Below, piece by piece: positions 1 to 10,847 of a DNA stretch of 64,000 nt (positions within the stretch are counted from its first letter, which is position 1; each line of letters begins with the position of its first letter). Location of the stretch: assembly GCA_902728285.1 (NCBI GenBank), contig CACVBU010000615.1, forward strand, positions 2,051,069-2,115,068. The letters are read 5' to 3'. The notes below the pieces were generated by a model. The model was not told the origin of the DNA. It saw nothing but the letters and a program-made list of their open reading frames with translations, and did not search any database. A program made the translations under genes and the position numbers. This stretch comes from Clytia hemisphaerica (Eukaryota; Cnidaria; Hydrozoa; Leptothecata; Clytiidae).

Positions 1-588
1 TAGGAAGAGCGACTGTTGATAATTTACAACCCTTTGAGATTTGAGTATGGAAAAAAATATTCCATTTGGCGTCTCTGACAGAGAAAAAGAATTGTCTTTT
101 AGAGTCTAAATTCTACATACAAAAGGATTTATGGTTAAAAGTTTTGCATGCAAAAGGGTGATATATTGTTGCAAAAAGATGTATCTGACAAGCTTTCATT
201 TTCGAGCTCTACCTCCTCCCACCACCCAAGTCACTAACCAATCAACCCTCCCGCCCAACACCAAATCACCAAGACAGAGGTGTAAGTAAGGATACAAAAC
301 TATCCGACTTACATGTATATCAGGAATATACACATCTCCAAGGCTTTTCCAGAAAAATACCGTACACCCCCATTGAGGAGGTCCATTTCCGTTCCAAGGG
401 GGTAAGGTTTGATATGTGGCAGAATTCCATAGGGAGATACAAATATCTGTCAAATATAACTGGAATTCCATGGGGTAGCTTTTTAAATCATACTAATAGT
501 CAGACTTCAAAAGGGGTTTAAACCTGGAATTGCCTGGAATTCCAGGGCGGGTTACAGCATTTCCAGCCACAGAGGATGGATTTCCTCA
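1..588. other. no gene seen
   Basis: No exon-like coding run. The stretch holds several copies of the palindromic word TGGAATTCC (about 460-550) and G/C-runs that look like a degraded inverted-repeat element. A 91-codon open frame at 196-471 (-) has no recognisable domain and is probably chance. Confidence 0.4.
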
Positions 589-1340
589 GCATCTATCTAT
601 CTATCTATCTATCTATTTAATTAAGTAGCATTAGGCGTGAGCCCATATTCGCCACATATAAAATTTAAAGTTTAAAATAAATATTATTGTTATAATGTAC
701 AAGTTTTAATAAAATTAAGGGAAAGAATATAAATACTAGAGCAAGAGTTAAAGAAAGTTAACTAAGGCTAAGACTAAGGCTATAGTACTTAAAAATAAGA
801 AAAGTGATATGAAAAATGAATTAATGTGCAAAGTAAAAATTTTTAATGATATATATACAAAATAAAATAAAATAAAACTCCTTCCTAGTATTGAGTAATC
901 CTCAGAAATAATGCAAGAGATTAGTAGATGCTAAGCAGGAATGAATGAATTAATGACACAAAGATTGTTCTAGGGTAAGGTGCTAAGACTTGAAAGTGGA
1001 AGTAAAGATTCATTGTAAGGCTATAGCTGTAAAAATATATAGTTTGGATAAATGAGATTTAAATATGTTTTAGAAGTTCGTCAGAAAATGTTGTTAAGTT
1101 ATCATTCATGGTCACTTCATTCGGAAGTTCGTTCCACCAGTCAATGGTGGTTGGGACAAAAGAGTTGGAATACGCCAGGACTCTACCATGCACTTGTTGG
1201 AATTTGGTGTTTATTCTTGCTCGTTTGGGCAAGAAGTCTTTTGGTAGGGAAATTTTTTCATTAACAATTTTGTGACAGGGGGTATACTGTTTTTTTTGGA
1301 AAAGCCCTGTGACAAGAGTCAATTCACAAAACACCGTGGA
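589..1340 (-). mobile_element. 5'-truncated LINE (CR1/L2-like) 3' end
   Basis: On the minus strand this reads as the last part of a reverse-transcriptase ORF (1334-1059), then about 440 bp of AT-rich 3' UTR, then a microsatellite tail of (TAGA)n, which is (CTAT)n on the plus strand at 591-617. A non-LTR element that ends in a short tandem repeat and has lost its 5' part is the usual outcome of incomplete target-primed reverse transcription. The family assignment rests on the C-terminal protein motif only. I see no RT catalytic motif and no endonuclease, so this copy cannot move by itself. Confidence 0.6.
1059..1334 (-). pseudogene. C-terminal remnant of LINE reverse transcriptase
   Basis: About 91 codons are open, ending at a stop at 1059. 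The segment contains R-AY-SNSFVPTTIDWWNELP followed by F-x-x-x-LLKH. This is the C-terminal signature seen in CR1/L2/Jockey-type polyproteins, where an 'AY..SFFPRTI.DWN.LP' block closes the ORF. The catalytic fingers and palm (FADD-type motif) are absent, so only a non-functional tail is left. The frame is still open, which suggests a fairly young insertion. It lies immediately upstream (in element orientation) of the UTR and the TAGA tail, consistent with one truncated element. Confidence 0.6.
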
Positions 1341-2051
1341 ATTCGTTCGACAACTGAAAGAGTATTAAGTACAATTGTCTTTGCAAATACAAGCGAGGAT
1401 ACAAATGCAAAAAGTACATATTTTTTTAATAAGAGAAAACTATAAAAACATAAGGCTTCCATAGCCAAAATAATTGGCCACCTCTTCATTCGACTAAATG
1501 TCGGGAGATAATGATTAAGTATCAAACGCTTTTAAATTTAAGTAGTTTTATCGAGAACGTTAGATTGATATTTATTCACAGGCTAAGAAAAACCAAAAGG
1601 ATAAAATTTCTCAACAGAAAATTTCGAAAGCATCAGAAAGCAAAATGTCTATCCTTAGCCTCGTCTGAAATTAGATCTTTTTAATTTTTTTTTGCAAATG
1701 TTGAGCCATTCTTAAAAATATTCTTAAAAAAGAGAAAGGTGTAATTGAAGAATCAGGAAAAACTTGGAATGATACTTACATGAGGGGTGTAAACTGAACA
1801 TGACATGCCGATTTCGAATCCAAACTCGATTTCTTAGCATTCTGAAAACGAAGAAGTAAAAGTCATATTTAAACAGATATATTTGACGTCAATATTTTCA
1901 AATTATAAAGCTACAGTGACGTCAATAATCTGGCTTCATGTTGTTAGGCCATACCCTTTCTTTTAAGTGTGTACTTATTCTTGCTACTCTGTGGAAACCA
2001 CGTGAAAAAAGGAAAAATATTCCAGTTGATAAATTCAAAAATGCACTGTAT
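1341..2051. other. no gene; one dispersed-repeat fragment
   Basis: No convincing exon. About 1429-1477 (ACTATAAAAACATAAGGCTT region) matches stretches near 31061-31110 and 50571-50615, so it belongs to a short dispersed repeat. The rest shows nothing I can name. Confidence 0.4.
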
Positions 2052-2059
2052 ATAAGCAT

Positions 2060-2365
2060 CCGGGGGGTACTAGGGTTGGCGAATGAGGGGTATGTGCGGA
2101 CGGGACCTCGGAAACCCGACCCTTAGAGAGACTGATTTTTGCTAAAAAGGTGACCCTTAGAGAGACTTTTTGAATTTTTTTTTTCGATTTTTGAAAAAAG
2201 TCATACCCTTAGAGAGACTTTATCACAATTTTTTCTCTGGAAATCAAAAAGTTTCCTAAAAATTCTGAATTTTCCGACCCTTAAAGAGACTTTGAAAGGT
2301 GAAAAAACCGACCCTTACCGTCCACACATACCCATCATCCATTTTTGCCTAAGTACTCCCCCCGG
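2060..2365. mobile_element. G-rich-terminus MITE with internal ACCCTTAGAGAGACT array
   Basis: It begins CCGGGGGGTACT and ends with the inverted form AGTACTCCCCCCGG. The flanks ATAAGCAT (2052-2059) and GTAAGCAC (2366-2373) match at 6 of 8 positions, suggesting an aged 8-bp TSD. Inside, the motif CCCTTAGAGAGACT recurs four to five times at 30-90 bp spacing. It has no coding capacity. It is the same kind of element as those at 23396-23723 and 43407-43999: G-run terminus plus an internal short-oligomer array. Confidence 0.6.
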
Positions 2366-2373
2366 GTAAGCAC

Positions 2374-3068
2374 CTCAAAACGAATCCCGATGAACCCCAA
2401 ATCAGTGGTCATATAGGTGGAGAATTGACTCAAACTCAATTATAGACATGAAATCTCTCTGGTGATTCATTTTTCTTCAATAATTTTGAATTCAACGAAG
2501 ATTTTGGTGTTAATCAAAATATTTTTGCCAGAGCTATATGCTCGAAGACAACCAAAAGTAACCAAAAGTAAGTACTGTTAAAGTAATTCGAGGTTGATTT
2601 CCATATTTTACATACCTGATGGACTGCAAACCTAAAGCGATAGACTTTAAACTTCTAAGTCAGGATGAGAAAACATATAATTGCAGCTCCTAATTGAAAC
2701 ATAAAAAGGTTTGGGTGAAGACCCATTTTTTATCATTTCGGAAGCTTCCGACCACTTTTGAAAGCGCGCAATCCTGCCACAGCTTTTCAATCCAAGGCTA
2801 TCTCAGCCTCTAATCTCAGGCTATCCCAGCCTGTCCTCTGACTTTCCCAGTCAGGCGGGTGGAGGTTCCTCCCTCCACCACGTTTAACGGCTAGGTGGGT
2901 TAAACTTGCACATGAAACAGTTTTGTCTTCTAATTCGATTGTGGTCGGCTCCTCTGTTCACAAGGTTTTACTCAGTAACAATTTTTAGTTGTAATTTGAC
3001 ACACATTTATCGATGTTTTCATGATCGATGACATATCTAGATTATGTGCAATCATTATGTAAAATATA
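2374..3068. other. no gene seen
   Basis: No coding signal. There is a local run of near-repeats of 'GGCTAT(C)CCAGCCT' around 2800-2870. Nothing else is recognisable. Confidence 0.35.
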
Positions 3069-3157
3069 ATTGGTCAGCCTAAGCTGAGCATTCAAATAGG
3101 TAAAATTTTCCAGTTCCATCATCATAAGACGGCAAAAAAAAAATCCGATTTTCCGAT

Positions 3158-3326
3158 CTCACTTTGATTTCTAAACTTTCTTCCGATCGGGTTAGCTTTT
3201 TGGGTACTTTTAGCGTACGTTGTTTTTATAGATCATAATTTGCTCACTTTGATTTCTCAACTTTCTTCCGATCGGGTTAACTTTTTGGGTACTTTTAGCG
3301 TACGTTGTTTTAACAGATCATAATGT
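3158..3326 (+). repeat. 85-bp tandem duplication in R copy A
   Basis: The 85-bp unit 3158-3242 is repeated at 3243-3326 with a few substitutions; both begin CTCACTTTGATTTCT and contain GGGTACTTTTAGCGTACG. Copy B of R (from about 27500) has one unit, so the duplication arose in copy A. Confidence 0.85.
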
Positions 3327-6085
3327 GGTGTTTCAAGAGGTAGGTGATAACTACTATCCGTATAGACGATGTTATCGTCCGTTACAATGATAGTAAAGGC
3401 GGGAAAATATGGCGGCATGGCGTTATGGCGGTATACGGGAAAAAAATCGGCGGGAGAGTTTCGAAGAAACGGACGATACCAATTTGGCGCATCTTCACTC
3501 AAACGATTTTGCCTGACTGACCTCTGAGAGAGGTCAGCGGGATTTTGAAAAACCACGGAAAACAGAGCAAAATTTCGTGAAGTCAGGAGGTGTGCTTTTG
3601 GACGTTTTGAGCGGGAATATCTTTTCGGATTTAGAAAACAAAACATCTCTCAAATGACGATAGAAAGAGACGAAGAAAAATGGCTGCTGTGGATGTACAA
3701 TTTTCTGAGGCTTTTGAAGCTATTAAGCTGAAGTTTGGTCTTCCTTCTTTGAGGGAATATCAACTTAAGTTTTTTGAAATTTTTGCTGCAAATCCAAAAC
3801 AGGATTTTTTCATTGGTCAGCCGACAGGAAATGGCAAAAGTCTTCTTTTCCAAGGCTTGCCATTCTTTTTGTCTAAACTTCCACCTCTTGAGGGTGGTTC
3901 ATCAACAAGATTGGCCACAATTTCGCTGGTCATTGCCCCACTGACAGCATTGATTGAAGACCAGATTTCAATTTAAAAAAAGAAAGAGATCATAGCAAAA
4001 CGCTTGTCTGAAGACCTGGTAAGTTTGGTGTTGCTGGCTGGGCTGACAACCCAGGACAACCCAGGGGTACTAATTACCCTTGCTTGTCGACGGGGTGCTC
4101 CACTGAGGCTCGAAAAATGTGTGAATGATTGACGCTGCCTGCCTGCCTGCTGGTGCTGTCCGTCCTTCGGAATAGAAGGGTAGCTGATGTTTAGACGAAC
4201 CTATCAGACCTGGTAGACAGGGGTAGAAATATACCGTCAACGGCTCTAACTTGGGACGAGTGGTCATATCATGAGATGGTTGACTTTCTGGTCTGTATTG
4301 ACAACAACTTTGCTTTATATTAGATTTGCGACTATGTTAGTTAGATGACTTTGGAGGTTCAGTGAAATGATGGCCGAATTGCTGTCCCAAGTTTTATCAG
4401 ACTGTTGTTAGAGCTGTTGACGGTAGCAAAAGGGGCGAAAAAAGCGAACAACAGGGGGTCTTTCTTTTGAAGAGGGGGTCGTAAAACAATTCTTTCTTTT
4501 CTTTACTGATCACATTTCAAATAAATCACAGAGCTGACTAGACCATATAATTGCCATTCTATTATCTATTATCATGTGACTTAAAGGTACCTAAACAAAA
4601 GATTAATGAAATTTCCACTTCTTAGCTAAAAGGGCTGAGGTTTCATTATTCTCAAAGATTTGGAATACATTTGGTCATAACTTTTCTCAATCATCGTATG
4701 GACTTTTTGTTTTTGTACAGAGTTTGATTAAAATGAATATTTGAAAATACACATTAAATAGATTCAAAAATGGCTTCCATTTTGGATTTATTTGGCCAAA
4801 ATTGACTGAAAAATCAAAAATGGCTTATCAGCTTCCCCTACGAAGACCAGTAGAACTAATTTAAAATTGCTGAATTTTTTATGAAATTGTTTTCCTTATA
4901 TGAGTTACTAATACAAATATGAGTTACTATACAAAGTTTCAGCCCAAGTGGCCAAGTACTTCTTCATATGGCAATTTAAGTTTTGGCCGACTTGCGCTTT
5001 TAGGCAGAATGTGCAGTCACCATGGCTGTCTTGACCATATTTTTAGTCCAAAATTTTTGAATTCATTTCTTAAATAGAATTTTAGGAATGTACATAGGTT
5101 TAGCGGACACAGCAGAGAAAAATTCACTATGCAAGGAGCACCCCGGGGTGAGGAGGGTTAAAGACCAGTCAGCGATGACACTACAACAACTTTGCATCTT
5201 ATTTTTTGTTATAGAGAAATTTTAAACATATAAAAATTATCATGCATGACTTCATGGAAAAGTATCTAACACATAAAAACATTGACAATTAACACAAACA
5301 CGAGATTTACACATTATACACATACACAACTAACAGATAAGTAGTTTTCATAAATTTAAGTTTTGCATTGTTTACTGTCAACAGTTTCTAATTCCAAAAC
5401 TTGTTCAAAAAGATTTTTATTTTCAACTCAAAAAGATGGTTGTAACATGGGGCAAGTCTATCTTTTGATATCATCTGCTGTAAGTCTTATTTCTGTTTAG
5501 AAGTTGAGTGAGCTGAATGATGTCCACGTCTTGTTTGTTTCACCTGAAACCATCCTATCAGATGTTGGGAGAAAGTTTTTGAAAAAGAAAGAATTCAATT
5601 CAAGATTATCAGCTGTTTTTGTGGATGAAAGTCACTGCATTGAAAAATGGTATGAAACTTTTGAAACGTTCTAAGATGAAGGGTATTATGAAGGGGTACT
5701 TTCACCACCTCTAATGAGCAGGTCAATTCAGAAGGAATCTGTATTTTAAAAAAATATAAAAAGTGGTGTTTTAATTTTCAGGACCAGAAGTTATTTTTTA
5801 GAGATGATAGTCACCCATATCCACACTAATTCATTTCTGTTAAAAGATAAGAAAAGATCATCCTTTTGACTCCAATTATCTATTAAATTAAGAAAAACAC
5901 TGCACTATTATTGGCCAACTTGATACTTCAGGCGTACAAACTTTCCTGAGCAGAAACTTAAACTTTCACAGTTTTTGTCAATTTTTCCCTTTTTCCTAAA
6001 AGTTTATGCTCACAAAAGTTTGCACGCTTAAAGTATTGTTATTTTCACCACAAAGGGCACCAAGAACAAAATTTTATCAATGATA

Positions 6086-6273
6086 CCTTAAGGGAACTAA
6101 TTTTCGCAGAACTAGTTTTCACGGGAGCTAACTATATTTCGTGTTTTGGGGTGTCTACCGCGAAAATTAGTTCCACAAAATGGGAAATACTAGAAATCCT
6201 TAAAAACCCCTAGGAAAATAAAAGAATTTAGGCAAAAAGTGGGTGTCTACCGCAAAAATTAGTCTCCTTAAGG
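6086..6273. mobile_element. CCTTAAGG-terminus MITE
   Basis: It lies between TA dinucleotides (6084-6085, 6274-6275), begins CCTTAAGGGAACTAATTTTC and ends with a near-inverted copy. It sits in the helicase intron. The TA duplication suggests a Tc1/mariner-type parent. Related elements lie at 9160-9451, 12739-12901 and near 39890-39985, and one end at 11390-11445. Confidence 0.65.
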
Positions 6274-6672
6274 TATTTTTTTTATTATTTGCTAATTGAG
6301 TCTAAGTCACCATTTTAATTTTCTTACAGGGGTACATCGGACAATCCAAAAAAGGCTGCTTTTCGTCAGTGTTACTCAAGACTTGCTGAAATTCGGTCAT
6401 TTGTGGCTCGTAGATTACCGTTTGTTGCAATGACTGCTACTGCAACCAAGTCTACGCGTGAATTTATTATTTCCAACCTTCAAATGATTACCCCAGAGTT
6501 GCTAATTATGGCACCTGGAAAGTCTAACATCACTTATTACGTTAAAAAAACAAAAAATTTAGATTGTGATACTTTATTTGCACCATTGATCAAAAATCTA
6601 AGAGATAATGGTTACAAAGCAGAGAGGGTCATTATCTTTTGTGACAGAAGCAGATTAAGAGACCTATATGAC

Positions 6673-6978
6673 TCTTTTGAAAATGAATTCTACAATTATT
6701 ATACGTATGATGAAAGACCATTTGCGATGTTTCATCGCACAACGAGACCAGAAATCAAGGAAAGGATAATCAAAGCCTTTCAAGACCCTGATGGTATGGT
6801 GAGAATTTTGATAGCCACCATAGCATCTTTTGAAAATGAATTCTACAATGATTATACGTATGATGAAAGACCATTTGCGATGTTTCATCGCACAACGAGA
6901 CCAGAAATCAAGGAAAGGATAATCAAAGCCTTTCAAGACCCTGATGGTATGGTGAGAATTTTGATAGCCACCATAGCA
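6673..6978 (+). repeat. 153-bp in-frame tandem duplication in helicase exon 3
   Basis: The blocks 6673-6825 and 6826-6978 are nearly identical (51 codons each; one change, Tyr to Asp). The first copy ends ILIATIA and runs straight into the second copy instead of into FGMGID, so motif V is complete only once. The insert would split the second RecA-like lobe. Confidence 0.95.
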
Positions 6979-7819
6979 TTTGGAATGGGGATTGATTGCA
7001 AGGATCTACATCGAATCATTCATTTTGGGGTGCCATCAGATCTTGATTCATATTTCCAAGAATCTGGTAGAGCAGGAAGAGATGACGCTCAATGCTCTGC
7101 CTTACTACTGCTTTATCCACGCTGCATTTCTCGCTATGTGAAAAAGGATATTAGAGATTATGTGACAAACACTCAACGTTGTAGGAGAGAAATTCATCTT
7201 GAGGTTTATGATTCAAAACCAAGCAAAATACAACCAAAACATACATGTTGTGACTTTTGTCACCAAAGATGTGAGTGTGGAAATTGTGAATCACCTGAAT
7301 TTTTAGTAGATCTTCTACAATCGAGAGACGAAATCGAACTGCCAGATAATGAACTTATTAATGATGAAGTAGAAGAACAAGTGGAATGCCGGGAGGGAGA
7401 ATCAGAATCGGAACCAGAAATAGAGAATGATGAACACTAGAACTTTACCACATATGATATGCTAGAGGATGAAATATATAAAATTTTGTTTTTTGTATAT
7501 TTCATTTTAGTTTGATAACAGCCAGTCAACTGTGGTCCTGGCAAATATATACATGGGTTGTTAGGTGCCTGTTGCATTTTGTCCATCAACTGTAGTTTAT
7601 TTCCTTTGTCAACTAGGTTGATCTTGGCCAGTTATTACTGTGTGATGGACAAAATGTAAAGAATTCATACCTTACCCATCTTGAATAAGTAAAACATTGA
7701 ATATTCAATTCATTGGTCTAATCCTGTAAGGCTCAAAAGACCTTTTGAGTTTTTACAAAATTTGTGAACTGGAAGTATGCCAGAGCTGGAATTGCCCTGT
7801 GAGCAAAGGGGTCAGGGTA

Positions 7820-8047
7820 CTCTTTGGTGACAAATAAACGCCCCCTCCCCCCTGTTTATTAATTTTCGAAATATTTACAACTGTCAAAGGAAAGGTCCCT
7901 TATTTTGCTCAAAACAGCCTGATTTTGGCTTATATTTACCCTGAAATTTTCAAAAGTATAATTTCCAGCCCCTCCCGGCAATAAGGTCCCCCCGTTTATT
8001 AAAATTTGAAATTATTCCCACCCCTCTGTTTATTTGGCACCTAAGAG
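7820..8047. mobile_element. TA-flanked MITE with AATAAACnnCCCC blocks
   Basis: The ends CTCTTTGGTGACAAATAAAC and GTTTATTTGGCACCTAAGAG are inverted, with TA on both sides (7818-7819, 8048-8049). Internally the block 'CCCCC(C)GTTTATTAAnnTTNGAAAT' recurs. A decayed relative is seen at about 29520-29735. Confidence 0.6.
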
Positions 8048-9159
8048 TAGTCTAATGTAATTAGCAAGACTTTATCAAGTGTACTTTTTTACTTCTTTTC
8101 TAAAGCCACATCCTGATAAACACTATACCAATCTTATTAAGCTCACATGTCAGCCTATTTTTTCTATTCATAATTTATCCAATTTATCATAACTGTTTCC
8201 TGTCCCTCTACAGCCTCTTCTATTGTATTTTCTTGAAAAATAATACTGTTTGTTATTGTTTTCAACCTTTCAGAATTTTATTTCATCTTCAATATTTTTT
8301 CATTTCATGATTTTTTTTGATTTGTGATTATTAGACAGATTTTTGAGAGATTCAATTTTCCTTTGTTTAAAATTGTTGTAGCAGTTGTGACAGAGAATCG
8401 AACTCAGATTTTTTTGTTTTTTTTAAACTGTCTTACTCTTTCTTACAGCATAAGTAGGAAAAGATAATTTCTAATGATTTTCTTCAGGAACTAAACATGA
8501 TAGATATATTTTTGATATTATTTGTGTTATCTATCACAGGAGAAAAATTTAAAAATTGCCATGATTTTTTTGGAAATTTACAATGATAAGCTGCAATCTA
8601 TCGATTCAAATTGAAATTTTAGCATTTATTTTACTTTTTGTTTCTGTGAAAAAATTGAAAAGGGATTTGAGATATTGAAAAAGTCAAATTCAATTGATCA
8701 CAACACTCACGCTGCGAGAATACTCAGTCCATTGCTAGAGATCATGCAAATCACGAAGATTTACATACTTTTAAACTCTTGAACTTTTCTATCATGTCGG
8801 AGTATGTGAAAAATTGTCTTTGGTTTAAAAAAAGGCAAAAAATCTCTATTAGACAAAAAGCAGACGTAAAATCAAACAAAACAATGTTAAAAAAATTTGC
8901 AATATAATCAAAAACCTTGAGTACGATAACTAAAATTGAATTCTACATTTTCTTTAATGCAACACTATTTGAATAGGTCGCTGAAAAACAAACTTAAATC
9001 TTTTTTTCCAAACTAAAACACTTAAAAAGTAATAATGAGCAGAAAAATTCATGAATCAACAATATACAAAAATGTGAAAATACTGAAACTTTCAGATTCT
9101 AAATCAAATCATATCTAGAAAATAATCTTATTCATTTAAGATCTATCTGACTCCGAGTA

Positions 9160-9451
9160 CCTTAAGGGAACTTATTTTGGCGGGAACTAAGTTTAGTGGA
9201 TTTGGCAAATTTAGACAAAATTAAACACAAATTAAATATTTTGCTCACTTGCCAAAATAAGTCTCCGTCAAAATTAAAGTTTTTTGTTTTCTTGCTTAAA
9301 TAATCCCTGAAATTCATCAAAATTGCTTAAAATAAGACAAATTAGAACAGATTTAGGCCATCATCCGCCAAAATCAGTTCCAACCACCAAAATTTAAAAA
9401 AACTTCATCATTCACCAAAATTAGTTCCCGCCAAAATAAGTTCCCTTAAGG
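9160..9451. mobile_element. CCTTAAGG-terminus MITE, largest copy
   Basis: The termini CCTTAAGGGAACTTATTTTG and CAAAATAAGTTCCCTTAAG(G) are inverted and flanked by TA (9158-9159, 9452-9453). The body is also largely self-complementary (CCGCCAAAAT / ATTTTGGCGG). It has no ORF. Confidence 0.7.
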
Positions 9452-9944
9452 TATCTAAAAAAAATGTATAAAATATGTAATAGTAATACAAACTATGGAT
9501 ATTCAAATAAATAACTGTATGAGTGACTGGGCAAAACTGCAACAACGTGTATATACAAAAATCTATAAAAAGTCTAAAAATAATTCAAATGGTTGTGAAA
9601 GGTCAATTAGTCTTGTATGTAGATGTCTAGACTCTTCCTATAAATATTCATACGTGTCCACTTCATTACAAGCTTTGTTACCCACTCCTTGTATTCTTTC
9701 TCCTTTATCTTCTCAAACATTTCATGCTGGAAAGATGGAAATTTTTGATGAGATCTATTGCCTTTAAATTTGAACAGTTGTTTTTCTTCGAATTGCTTTG
9801 AAAGCTCCAAAATATCCCCTTTCTAGTCTGGTTTTACATGTCTCCCGCTTCCATGCCTGACTTTAACCTCTGAATCAAACCTATCTGTGATATCCTTCAC
9901 AGAATGAACTTTTACTAATGAATTAAAATATTTTTAAATTTTAG

Positions 9945-10660
9945 TCCATCTGGAAGCTTCTTTACAATAATCAATCGTCTGGTGACACGGGCACCCTCTT
10001 TCAGGCTAGAAATTTCCTTAATGCTCGGGGAGTTAAAGCAGACCCAATGAAAGCTGTGAATGATTGCGAAGACCTCTTGATTAAGTATTCAGAGGCACTT
10101 TTATTAGCTGCTTACAAACAAGCAAAAGCTGATAACCGTTGGTTCTGGAAAAAAATGGTTCATGAAAAATCTGAAAAACTTTTCAAACAATTTGTAAGTA
10201 CACTTGTCAGCAAGTTCTTACCCAGCATGCCATTTGTTACCAGTAACAGTGATGGTTCAGATCACATCTTAAATTATTCCAAAAATGCCCTCTTTATGGG
10301 ATACCTAGCTAAGAACTTTATTAACGCAAGAAAATATGGTGATGGAGAGAGAATAATTAGACTCCATAAATGGCTAGTACTGTGTTTCAAAACTACAAGC
10401 AAATCTAAGTATGCTTTTTACACTTTGCAACTCTTGGCCCAGATTATCTTTTACCTCCTGCCCTCGCACACGAGCTGATGTGGAATCGCTCAGTGAACAA
10501 TAGAGGGTTCCCATCAACAAATTCTGAGCTTGATCGAGAATTGGAGCATAGAAATAAGTACGCTAAAAAGGAATTTGGAAGTATGGAAGGGAACCTGACA
10601 GAGAAGAGTATTAAAAGGGTCAGCGAGTGTTATCAAGAAGACAAAATACAATGTGGGTAG
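9945..10660 (+). pseudogene. last exon of the transposon's DUF6589-like gene, inverted and frameshifted
   Basis: An acceptor TTTTAG precedes 9945, and the translation opens SIWKLLYNNQSSGDTGTLFQ and continues with GDGERIIRLHKW and later LAHELMWNRSVNNRGFPS. These resemble the C-terminal half of DUF6589 proteins as I recall them (a 'GDGE.I...' block, then a 'LAH.L.W.R.VN..G' block). The phase (0) and the content fit directly onto the exon ending at 10848 on the opposite strand (...YGNYLG|SIWKLL), so this exon has been turned around relative to the other seven. The reading frame also shifts by one base at about 10440-10455, between LQLLAQIIF and LPPALAHEL. Both lesions would destroy the product. 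Confidence 0.7.
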
Positions 10661-10847
10661 TCCTAATGAAAATACTCAAAAGAATTAATTTTTGTTTTTG
10701 CTTTCATTCTAGTTAAATTGAGACCCTGAATTTGATTACGATTCAGCTAATTCCAGGTTTAGATTTTGCTCTTAAATTGTTCTTACTTGTTGCAATTTTT
10801 CAGCCTTCTGTTCTTATAAAAAGAGGGTGAAAATTAATTTTAATTAC

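Larger units (their letters stand above)
3680..7440 (+). pseudogene. RecQ-type DNA helicase of the transposon (disrupted)
   Basis: Three exons join in phase: 3680-4018, 5501-5649, 6330-7440. Visible SF2/RecQ motifs in order: Walker A QPTGNGKS, Ia VIAPLTALIEDQ, II VDESHC (DExH), III MTATATK, IV VIIFCDRS, V ATIAFGMGID, VI YFQESGRAGRDD. A RecQ zinc-binding block follows (QRCRRE ... CCDFCHQRCECGNC) and then an acidic tail. RecQ enzymes unwind DNA 3'-5' using ATP; in a transposon a role in strand processing is plausible but inferred. Two lesions are visible: a TAA at 3974-3976, where family logic expects Leu after 'DQISI' (the frame stays open beyond it, KKKEIIAKRLSEDL), and a 153-bp in-frame duplication between motifs IV and V. 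It is likely a non-functional copy; a sequencing error at the stop is possible. Confidence 0.8.
7441..9944. other. intergenic part of the large transposon, two MITEs, no gene
   Basis: Between the helicase stop and the inverted transposase exon there is AT-rich non-coding DNA. It holds a TA-flanked inverted-repeat element at 7820-8047 and another at 9160-9451, listed separately. An open frame at 9495-9767 has no domain and its coding bias looks poor. Confidence 0.5.

Noticed and set aside
196..471. 91-codon minus-strand ORF
   Set aside because: Low-complexity, within degraded repeat sequence, no domain.
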